From Chrysopilus asiliformis (Eukaryota > Arthropoda > Insecta > Diptera > Rhagionidae), in the NCBI GenBank assembly GCA_964034945.1, contig OZ035961.1:3392001-3456000 (forward strand): a stretch of 64,000 nucleotides of DNA, given 5' to 3'. This document shows, piece after piece, positions 45,492 to 57,600 of the stretch; positions within the stretch are counted from its first letter, which is position 1, and every line of letters starts with the position of its first letter. The notes under the pieces are model-generated. The model did not search any database, was not told the DNA's origin, and saw nothing but the letters and a program-made list of their open reading frames with translations. Made by a program: the position numbers and the translations under genes.

Positions 45492-45668
45492 TTAATAGAA
45501 ACGCTGTACGAAGAACGCCAGAAGAAGCGTCGTAATTGCGGCTGCTGGAGTAAGATTTCCAGATCCGTTTTCAGAAGCACAAACCCTTGGCTGGGGACCA
45601 CGGATCATTTTGCAGACAACACTACGGAAGTTGAACAACGCCTTGGCCTGGATATCTTCATCTTTTTG
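45492..45668 (-). CDS. GILT exon 4: C-terminus with hydrophobic tail
   Basis: Acceptor GTTTTATTTTTAG; 58 codons from QKDEDIQAKALFNF to FFVQRFY, then TAA at 45494-45492. Two further Cys (SVVCKM, RVCASE) precede the Ser/Gly/Asn stretch and the hydrophobic tail. Confidence 0.93.
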   Translation of the reverse strand, partial: QKDEDIQAKALFNFRSVVCKMIRGPQPRVCASENGSGNLTPAAAITTLLLAFFVQRFY

Positions 45669-48600
45669 CTAAAAATAAAACCAAGATTTTTGAATTAGTC
45701 TTAAAAATCGTTCACAAACAGAATCCCTGCTAACCTGGTTGAATGTAACTGAAGGTACACTCTTCAATGGGTCCTGGAATTTAACAGTCCTGTCTCCGTA
45801 TTCCCTCAGGATTGATTCACCTTCAGTAGAGTTGGCGCACTGAACGATATTCTGCCAGTTGACGACGTTGGTTTCGCGGGCACATCTCTCACCTGGATAA
45901 ATTGAATCTGGGAAGTTTTTACCAGCCCTCATTAGGCAGTTAATGTACTCCAGGATCAAAGTTTCCCTGGTGTGATCCTTTTGGTAGGAATTCACTTCGA
46001 TGTGGCGAATCGCACAGGCATGGACTTTGTTACCATAGCACTCAGCTGGTCCGTGGTGGCAATCAAAAATCACACCTTGTCCTTGTGTGTGGTACTAAAA
46101 AGGTTAAAAATAATAATTAGTAATACGTTTTTAAATTATCAACAATACAAGGAGCCGAAAACGGCGTAAAGTGATCGTTGCGACTTTAATTTCGTGACTC
46201 TATGGTCGCAACGACCACTTTACGACCTTTTGTGCTGCTTGGGAATTTACCTTCGCCTTTCCAAATGGAATCCAATCGATTTCGACATGATCATTTAAGC
46301 CATTTTTCATTTCCGGATAGATTTGCTGAGTAATGAAAGCCTGGCTGTCTGGACATAGTGATTCGTAGTAAATTTGCACTGGGATCTGCAAAATATAAAA
46401 AAAATTAATTAAAAATATTGTCTATAGTGATTGGTTATTAAAGTTAATTTATTTAAGAGGGTACAATGGAAAGTTTCCAAGCCTGGTGAAAAAACACATT
46501 ATTTGTGGCAATTATAATTTATGTCAAGTGAAAATTAACCAATTTTTTTCATTTCGATGTGGTAGGGCGTAGTATTTTGATTAGATTTTGGTGTATGGAA
46601 GACTTATGTATAATCATATTCTAAATACTTCTTTTATATGATTTTTTTCAGTATGACGCACCGTTTTTTTTTAAATACCTCAATTTTTCGTGCTCCTCAC
46701 GTTCCATAATTAAATGCACTTAATATCCTAAAATTCCAAAAAAATGCGCCACACGTAAAAATATTTGAGATACATATGCAGTAGCTGAAAATTCGGTGAA
46801 AAAATGCGCCGCAGGCGAGAAAATATGATTTACAGCAGCCCCTGGTAGAAATAGATTATATTTCGCATATTTACTTGTTGTTTTTTCTAGCATTTGATAA
46901 ATTATAACACTTAATTGAATAATCCGAAAGACGAAAGTTAAGTTTCCGAAATTGCCGGGACGATATGCCCAAATTAGAAAGTTAGTGAAGCATACATTTC
47001 CGGAAACCTGAACTCCCATTAGAATTCAACCATTCAGCTATTCTAACTATTTAAATACTTTTTTAGAAAAATTATAAACTATCCATCTATAAGTCATTCA
47101 ATTCACAGTTAAATAAAATCAACGATAAATGCCATCCCGGGAAACTTGTAAATTGGTTAAATTAAAAAAAATTAATTCAGTAATGTTTCATAGCCACGTG
47201 ATTGCAATTCTTTTCAATCCACAGTAAGTTCTATAATTTTATTCACGGCGCGTAATTTTACCATGACTTTGCCGATAAAATTATCAAATGGTTTTTTATT
47301 CTTTTGGTTTTTTTTATTGTTTTTTATGTCAATTAATACCTGTAGAAAACATCCAACCGCAATGATTACCAGATAATTATTCAGAAAAGAATTTGTCATC
47401 AATGCATAAAATAAATGTCAACAGGTAACTGACGCATTACGTCTGACGATATTGATAAATGAAATTCTTAGCAAGCACAAGTCGAACTGATCAGGTGCTA
47501 AATAAAGAATCATTAAATATGCACACATAAGTTTTAGAAACTATTTTCTTATTAGTTGGAAAACAGTTGTGTTATTCATAAAATTTCATATATATGTATG
47601 TAGGCAATAAATTTGGAATGAATAACGAATCTATTCTTCGTATCGTTTAGCCATTCATAGAGAGGTCAATGTTACATTCATAGCTTGAAATAAGTCTCTG
47701 ATCATACAAAGCTATCGATGGCACGACAGGTTGTTGAAAAAAAATACGAAAAAAAAACCTAACAAAAGATATAACATGTTTTTTATGGCTTTTCCAATCA
47801 CGAGTTTAAAAAACTTCAAATATTTCTTTTGGTTGTATTGAATTGCATTAGGATAAAAGTCCAATAAAAGGGATTTTAAGCATATTTTTAGCATATAAAA
47901 CATAAGGAAAGCTATAATTCCTGGGAGGCAATCGTCAATGAGAATTTTTTCCATTTCGATGGGGTGGAAAGTACTAGTCCAATTGGATTTTGATGTATGG
48001 AAGACTTATGTGAAATCATGTATGGAGGACTTATGTTGAAACAAGGTACTCATACAGAGTAAAGGTGTCGCTCCACATGAGAGTAAATGCCGGCGAGAAC
48101 CTCTCGATAGCAGCTACTCGCAAATGGACACGTCTCTGAGAGTCGCTCGCAGAGACTCGCAAAAACTCGCGAGCTAGTTTCTGCGAGCTGTCAAAATTGA
48201 TTCTACTCTCTAATCGACATGCACCCACTGAACTCTCGGGGAGTTGCTCGCCAGATACGAACGGCGTTTGAATTTCGCTAGTAGCTGTCGAGAACTCGCC
48301 AAAGCAAGATGTCAAAAAAATCAAGATATTGGTCTTGAAAAGAGAAAAATCGCCGAAATTAACTCTCAAATGGAGAACCTCCTGCGAGAAACTCTCGAGA
48401 GTTTTTGAGAGTTACTCGCGTATTTACTCTCTTAAGTCACTGAAGAGGTGGAATTGAACCACGCAATGGCATTGAGAAAAAAGGTCGATTTTCTTTTATC
48501 TGAGAGCAGCAACCTGCCGAGGAGGAGGCGAATTGACAACAAACCTATTTTCTCTAATCGATCTTTCAAGATTTCGAAGAATAGAAAAAAATGCGATTTA

Positions 48601-51600
48601 TCATTTTTTAAAAAAAAAAAGGGAGTTTAAATTGAGGGTTGAAGGGAGAATTCTTGTACACTGAAGCTTTCCTTTCATTATTTCCAGCCCAATATTCAAT
48701 GTTTCGCAAACAACGCTACAGACAGTCCTTGGTTTAAAATAGAAAAACCTTACAAATGTTACATTTTTCCTTTGGAGAAAAAAATTACCTACCATTCGGA
48801 GCCAAACTATCAGTTTGGTTAGGCAGGTAAATAATTTACTTGTAAAAACATAACAAAAGCTAAAATTGCCAATCTGGCATTTATTGAAAACCCGTATGGT
48901 GATATTCGTACCAAAATTCGAAAAGTTGCACCAAAATTCCACTTTGAAGTCAAACTTTCCAATAAGATTTTTTAAAATTTATTCCAATCGGATTTTGATG
49001 TATGGGAGTTTTATGTAGAATCATATCCTAAATAACTTTTGTTCTTGGACTTTTTTGATAAGATGCACAGTTTTTGAGATATTCGCAAAAATCGTTTTCG
49101 TTCGTATGGGGGGTACCCCCCTAATGGTCCATTTTTGCCCATGAACGAACTTAGCCTCGCCTTTTACGAAAAACGGATCTGCGCTGTAGCTCAATCCGTG
49201 CGTCCACAATCCGCGCCACAGACGGAAAGACGGACGGACAGACGGACAGACGGACGGACATGCTAAATTCAACTTTTCTTATCATTCTAAACACACTGGT
49301 GTAATTCATTTTTTTGTGTGATGACGGGATCTTGGCGTTACAAACGGTAAGGCAAATCTAATATACCCTTTGATTTCACCATACGGGTATAACAATTGAC
49401 TTGGCTCAGTTAACTCTTTTTTCTCAGTGTTGTTTCGTGAAAAAATTTTATCGAATTTTTTTAGCATTTTTATTTTGAAATCAACCCGGGCGGTTATGAT
49501 ATGTTCAAATTCAGACATGTTTTAAAAATTGTTGTCTTCGTCTATTTGTATTTTATTAAACTGTCTATCGTATAGGACAAAAGAAAAGTTTGTTACTACT
49601 TTTTCTCATACATAAACTGCATTTAATTTAGATTTGATTAAAGTTCTTCATTTCTTGAGCAACATTTCATGTTTCCATTTCTTACAGCCTCCAAACTAAC
49701 TCACATAAAAACATCGAATGTATGTCATTTGCGGTACAATTAACTTGACCGATGAACCAACTCTAATGTAGTTGGTATGATCATATAAAGTCATCAAAAA
49801 TTATGTAATGCTCCCAAATATGACCCTCAGGTTGAGAAATTTTCAATTATTCATGCTGACTTGACTGTATTTGATATTAACTTGACTATTATCATCATAG
49901 TAGTACAAAAACGTTGCATATGTGTTGATATCGTGATTTGCTTATAAATAAACTATCATTAGTTATGGCCAGCCAAAGTTTAAATTGCGTGTTTTTCATA
50001 ATTCACTGATTATTTATTGCAATGTACCGAAACTGAAACACAACAACTTGATAGTTTATCATTAGGGAGATTGTTTTTTGAATTTTTCGTAGAAATAAAA
50101 TTATTTAAATTCGAAAAAAAAATTTCTTTTAACCGTAAAATTCCAAAATAATCATTAGGTCTCTCATTCCGTTTGAAAAACAAAAACAAATGTAACAGAA
50201 TTCTCTCCACTAAAGCATGAATTTCTGAAGTCGATAAAAAAAACGCTGCGGTTTGTAAATAGCATAAGATCATAAAATTAGGTTACATATACAACGGCTC
50301 AGTTACAATAAACATTTATTTTGTGCTAGAATGAAACACAATTAACATCGAATCACCTGACATATTATGATAGAAAATGCCATTTTTTGCGATGGTTTTT
50401 CGTCAATAAAATAATCCCGTTGGCCGACTCCATTGTGTTTCGACATAAAACTTAAATATTTACGAAAACAATTACGCTACCCATAGTCTACTATAATAAA
50501 ACAATTGAAAGTAGTGCAAGATACAGAAAGCTTCGGGAAATTGAATCAAGAGAAAAGCCATAATTGACGAAAATTAAGATATTTTTTTTTTGTTATTAAA
50601 TTTTGTCAACGAATGCCAACCAAATTTTCGCACCGTTACCATTTATTAATGTTGAACATTGAAGCAGCTATGATAAATTTGTCCGCGAATTTTTCTACAT
50701 TAATTCAATTAAAAAAGATTTTTTTTAGTTAGTGCCCACATCGAATTGCCTCAATGATGTGTGAAATGTTGACCTTCGGAATGTGTCATGGACGATGGTT
50801 CTACTATAATCTTCTTATTGTTAGTATTGGCTGCCCATAATTAAATTCTTATTTCATCCAATAAGAGATTCAGTGTTTTTTTTTTGTTTTTCTTGATCGT
50901 GATCGTCTTGTTATACCAGTATGGGTCTAACTATGCTTTTTGTTACTGCAAATTACTTCAAGATAAACATAAGATGCGTTTTTTCTTCACTTTTTGCTAC
51001 TTCATATCTCAGAAACTGGTTTTAAGGTTTTAAGTCGGCGGAAAAAAAACGAATAGAAAATCATGTGATTATTGAGGATGAGAAATTTCATGTGTCATCG
51101 ACGATTTGGTCTTGTTTATCAAAGATTTTGTGAGTAAAGTAGCAATTCGGTGTGGCGAGCTCGTTGATTTTTACAATTTTATGGGATTCTTATGTGACCA
51201 TGAATATTGTGGAAAAGTTTCAAATATGGATCATTTGGAAAGGTTTTTTTCAGGAAAATTTTAATTACTTTTAAATTTTTCGGTGATTGAAATGTTAACC
51301 TTTGAAAGCTAGAGTGGACCAACCCACATAATCGAGTTTTTGAAGCTTTTCCACTTTTGTACTATTATTTACTGAAAATTTTTGAAAAAAAAAATGTGTG
51401 GACTTTATTACTCAATGTTGAAATGTTCTTTTGTGCATCCAAACATTTTTATCTAAAAACTCACTCGCAACAGTGATTCAAACACAAAAAAATTCACGAT
51501 TTCGACATGTGGGTTGGTCCACTCTAGCTTTTAACGCCTCATTTGTGTTTCTTCATTTTGTCTAATAGAAACTGTAATGCTACATTTACACGAATGACAA

Positions 51601-54600
51601 ATTTGTCATTTTTTTCTTGTCATTATGTTAATTCCCGTGTAAATGGCATAATTTTTGTAATTTTTTCTGTCAGAAAATGTCAATCTCTCATAAAAGAATG
51701 AACTTGTCCATTCTTTTATGCCAGATTGTCATTCGTGCAAACGCAATATTAGTTATGACAACTTTAGTATTCAACTTTTGTCATAACTAATATTGCGTTT
51801 GCACGAATGACAATCTGGCATAAAAGAATGGACAAGTTCATTCTTTTATGAGAGATTGACATTTTCTGACAGAAAAAATTACAAAAATTATGCCATTTAC
51901 ACGGGAATTAACATAATGACAAGAAAAAAATGACAAATTTGTCATTCGTGTAAATGTAGCATTAGCCTTTAAGGCCCCAGCAACAAAAGAGGTTACAAAG
52001 TATTCGTAGCCACTATAAAGTCTCGAACCCACAGTCGCGACGACCACCTGGAAACCTCATGTGCTAATTGATGGACTGTCCATCAAATACGTTACGAGAG
52101 GAGGTGGTCCGTCCGTCACACAACGAATACATCCGTCACACAACGAATGTATTAAATTTCATACAAAAAAGCCCCCAACAACACAAGAAGTCACAAAAAC
52201 TCCTGAAAAAGCACGACAAGGGGAGTTCGAGAAAGCGAAAACTAGCATAATGTATTTTATGAACAGCCCCTAATAGAAATTTCCGAAAAAATTCATCGGT
52301 TATTAGTTTAGTTTGATAGATTACCATTTTGTATGCGAAACTTGTCGGCCGCAGGAATTTTTTCAGGAGGAGAGATGGGGCAAAAGTTATTTTATGGGTA
52401 GGAGAACCTTGTTTGTTTTGGGTCAATCCGGAAAAAGATGAACAATAAATTTTATGTAGAATATAAAATTTGATTTAGACGAAAAATGTGCGGCAGTGAG
52501 TGGAAAAAATGTACACTCAGAAAAATGGAGGCTAACTCGGCGACCTACATACGGCGTAATTGGCCTCGGGCAGGCGCGCGTTCGCCTGCATGAGGGAAAG
52601 TAAAACTTGTGTTGACCTGTGACCGGAGAAATTCTGAAATTAAGCCAACAGCAGGTAAAGTAGGGCCTTGGGAGCTGCACGAGTTGACCTTAGATAGGCA
52701 TTTCGAGGATGTAATGTCATGTAATGGAAACCTCTGTCAGCCAGCTAGCGGTCAGAGTTAACCTGACAAAAAGTTGATCTGCACATTTTTCTGAGTGTAC
52801 TTTGGAGCAACCTCCAGTCGAAATAGAGTACGTTTTGCATATTTGGTGATAGTTTTTTGCGCCTTTGAAAAATCACCAAACTAGTTTAAAAAATCTGAAC
52901 AAAAGTTTAGTTTCCGGGACTTCGGAACACGCTTAAATCTTCGACTGTTCTGGCCATTCCGGGACGTATGATCACCCTATTTCTGAGTGACCTATTTGAA
53001 AAAAAAAATCTTACGTGCGAGTGCCCATGCATGGAAATTGATGTTGTGCGAAATGGAATTTTGTTGAACTTCTACCGCTCAAAATTTGGATGCCAATGCG
53101 GCACGTGTGGGTGATTCTATGTTGGCTTTGTCATCTCGTATAGACTAATCGTATTTGGTTTATTTCTATCAACTTTATTCTCTTGATAATCTCCAAGAAA
53201 AAAGACCACAGACGAAACACGCGATTGACGGTCTCAGTGTCGCTGTTTCATTAGAGTAGGCGCGCATTGCAATGTTAAACATGTAGAAACTCTATATTTC
53301 GTTACTAAGGGCTATGACTTTCAGCAGGTATAAATGTTTTTTTTATGCACAGAGAGAAAGATCATTGGTAGATTCAACTACGTTTCGTGAATAATCAACA
53401 GCACAATAAAAATGGTGAAATTAAACACGAACGTGATTAAATCAACCGTTAATCAAACGACTCATTATTGACTTTTGACTAAATTGACAATGAACGTGAT
53501 CGCTAATTGGATATGAATGTGATCGATTAATAACGCAATGTATAGTTGAACTAAACAACGACAACAGAGCACCAATCATGTGTACCGACGCGTCTCTGTC
53601 TTTCGACTTCCACGCAGCTTTTAACTCTTGACTTCGCCATATCAGCAGCTTCAAATTTCCTGGAATGAGAGTCAGAATCACCTTTCGATTCATAGTGACG
53701 ATTCCGCGAAGTTTCAAGCTGCAGATATGGCGAAGTCAAGAGTCAAAAGCTGCGTCGAAGTCGAAAGACAGAGACGCGTCGGAATACATGATTGGTGACC
53801 TGATTGGTTTTAATAAACGACAATGTCCCCTTGGTTGAATGAAACACGATCGAAGTTAACGCAAAATCAACTAAGGATTCTACCAATGAATTTCTCTCCG
53901 TGTAGAATTAAAATTAGATTTTAATGTTTTTATTTAAAAGACACGCTATTTAAATAACAAAAGTAAGGATTTTCTTCAAGTCCGGAAACTTGTTTATCAA
54001 ACATTATCAAAAGACATAACTGAGCTTCAAAAAACTTTCAAAACTCGATAAATATAAAAACAAGATAACCCCAAATTCGACTAGAAAGCAAATTATATGA
54101 ATTAATTTATACGATTTATGAGATCGCGATGCCGACAAATCGACCTAATTAACCTTGAAGACTTTGAGCAATTTGCTAAATTTACCAAACCATGATCTTA
54201 GATGTCCGTTTAAAAGAAGTTGCAAATTAAGCGAATCACATGCTAAGAGAAAACTCCTATTGTGAAAGTAAATGAAGATCAATTAACCGCCGCGAATGCT
54301 AAAAGAAAAATGAAACTTTTGATAAATATCTTACTATCATTCATCTTGGTAACCGTTTTCAAATGTCAAGCAGCTAAATTGAAAAGTCATACACACGTAA
54401 CTGAACAAAAGATACGGTTAGATGTTAGCAAGAAAAACAAAACTTTCAAATAGTTAAATTTTAGATACGAAAATGCATGAAATCCAGGCCGGTCACTAAA
54501 CGGCAGTTTTTTTTTTAACTAAAACAAACAAACTTCAAGATAAACGTTTTATTTTAAACTTAATCGTCAGGTGAGTATAGCGACCCATATTTTCGCCATA

Positions 54601-57600
54601 AAATTTGCACTATAATTTAATTATATAAAACTACTTCGACTGCAAATGTTAAAATATTTTGCCTAAAGGTAAAAAATTTAACATTTTCACGAAAAAAAAT
54701 AACTTATTGAACATCAATAATGTAAAAGCGATAATATTTTACAAAACTATATAATTATTATTTATATAAATGGTCAAGAAAATTATCAACAATGGGTACT
54801 AAAATATTTATGTCTATTGGAAAAAAAATGTGGAGAAATAATAATACGAAAAAGACAAAGTTTTCAATTGAATTAGCAAAACTTTAGTAAAGACAAATTA
54901 TATTTAGACGAAATACACAACAATGAAAACAATTTTGGAAAGTAAAAGTAACTTCAAAGAAAGATTCAATTAAACTACACAACTATCGTATTATTGAATC
55001 AATGAAAAGGGAAAGTTTTATCCGTAATAAAAGTGAATTCAAAATTATGTTATGCTGGGTTTACACGAATGACAGATAATGACAATCTGGCATAAAAGAA
55101 TGGACAAGTTCATTCTTTTATGAGAGATTGTCATTTTTCTGACAGAAATAATGACAAAAATGATACTATTTACACGATAATGACAATTTATGACAAAAAA
55201 ATGACAAATTTGTCATTCGTGTAAACGCAGCAATAGTCTGTTTCAGTAAAACTGGGCACCAATTCTGTAGTCCGACGCGTCTCTGTCTTTCGACTTCGGC
55301 GCAGCTTTTAACTCTTGACTTCGCCATATCAGCAGCTTCAAATTTCCTAGAATGACAGTCAGAATCACGTTTCGATTCATAGTGACGATTCCGCGAAATT
55401 TCAAGCTGCAGATATGGCGAAGTCAAGAGTTAAAAGCTGCGCCGAAGTCGAAAGACAGAGACGCGTCGGACTACATGATTGGTGCCCTGGTTCATTTGAC
55501 AACAAAAAATACTCAGAAAAGTTTAATGTCAATGATTTAAAAAAATCGTGGATATAAAAAGCGCCCCATTTTCAAAAAAACGGAATTTTTAGTACTTAGA
55601 TTACCTGCGGCTTTATTAACAATAGCTTCTAACTGGTCGGCAGACGGACATCTCGGCATTTTTGGGGTTTGGCACGTATCTGACACTAAATAAGACACTT
55701 TTTTAGTGGTATACGTGCCATACACAAAAGATTACCCTATTTTTATTGTTTGAAACCGGGACAGATGGATTACCCGGATGATGGATTTTATGGATGACCC
55801 TAAAATGCGGCACGCTAATAAAGGGTCTTTCAATAAGGACATAGCAATTTTGTATTTTAATAAAAACACACCCTATAACTTTTTTTTATGATCTGACAAT
55901 GCTAAAACGTCAGCCAAGGTTTACATTTTTATCATGGTGAAGTTCACGAACGAGCAACGTTTGGAAATTATTAAAACTTACTACCGAAATTCTGAGTCGG
56001 TGGTCGCAATCGTGTAATCTCGAGAAATGGTCCGGTCGAATGGCCACCTCGCTCATGCGATTTAACGCCGTTGGATTTCGTTTTATGGGGTTTATGTTAA
56101 GTCGTTGGTTGATGCCAACAAGCCAACAACGTTAGAGAAGCTCAGGAACAATATCGAACGCGAAATTGCCAACGTTCCGGCCGATATGTGTGGAAGAGTG
56201 GTGGAATATTGGCTCCAAAGAATCAATCAGCAAACATGCTCGCGGTGGCCATATGAACGACATCGAATTTCATACTTAAATGTAACATGTCCACTACACC
56301 TGGAATAAATTTCAGCCCCATATCTCAATTATTCTGTGTTTTATTTAAATACAAAATTGTTATGTCCTTTTTGAAAGACCCGATATTAGTCCTTCCGGTC
56401 CCCCCTCCCCACCCTTTCTTCGTCTAGCTTTGTTGCGATTTTTGGTATGGAGTTTTGTACCGCCGTCATGCCACCGAAGACCCATCCCCTCCCTAAAAGG
56501 TTACACATAGCCCCTAATTAAAAATTTTGTGATTAAATGTCCCGCAGGGTAATTAGAAAAACACCTCTGGACGTAGAAATTCTACAAAAACTGCATTTTA
56601 AATTTTAGGTTATTTGAAAAATAAATCGAATAATAAGGGACAAAAAACTTGATGACCGAGACGTGGTACAACATGCCTAAATGCCTAAATGCGGGGCTAT
56701 CCCGGCTAATCCGAGAAGTATAACTACGCCCAAAATGTTATGAGGTAGATGCGTGTGACACAAAAAAAGATTTTTTTCTGAATTTCTATTTCCACACCGA
56801 AATTAATGATCTTCTGATATGTCAGTGATATTTACTAAAATCTCATAAATTCAATTTTTGACACAATAATTTACAAAATTCTCAATATTCATATTAAATT
56901 ACAACTTTATTGACCCTATCGCAATGCGTTTTTATTTCTGTTACTTGTTTTTTTAAATTGTTGTATGCGTGGCTACTCAACCGAATCTCCCAACAGACTT
57001 CCGACAAACATTTTAAATCGACACAACAAAATAATTGCGGCTTGTGGCGATCCCAATTTTCAAACGACGAAATTTCCCCCATTGTTGTTTCCTACTTTTC
57101 TAAAGGTGTATTAAAAAATATATTCAATATGAGTCAGATTTGAACGAAAAAATCTGTAAAATGTTTGGCTTTCGCTTATTTTGCCGGGTCTCTCACCTTT
57201 TGTTATCAAGCCGCTGACGATAAGTTTTTTTTTTGTTTCGGAATATATCAACATATTTTCACTTAATTTTGTTGATGACAAAATTGTTTACTGGTAGATT
57301 TTTTCAATTCAATATTTGGTTAGTTATTTACAGTTATTTCAATTGTAAATATTATTCCAAAAATATTTTAGATTAAATTCACTTATCTAAAAAAATTGAC
57401 AATTTTTAGAATTGTTTCTAACTTGAAAAAAAAAATGGAGAATCATTTCTAAAACGGTGAGCTTTAAATGAAAAACGTCCTGGAGCGACTTTAGGGGCCA
57501 TAAAATGAATCACACTCCTAGAAAGTAGGGTTTCAGCGGTATTGTGATTTTAAAACAAAAAAAGCGCTAAAAGTAAGACTGAGGGAGGAAAAAGTGGGGC

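Noticed and set aside
52968..53114. Six-Cys 48-aa frame as a defensive peptide
   Set aside because: Start codon lies in a transposon end, no signal peptide, and the Cys spacing matches no family I can name; kept only as a very low-confidence feature.
53442..53739. Open frames rich in MTSPYLQLE../..KSKDRDAS.. on several strands
   Set aside because: The same peptides occur at 35394-35591 and 55166-55540 because all lie in foldback F; the arms are non-coding inverted repeats.
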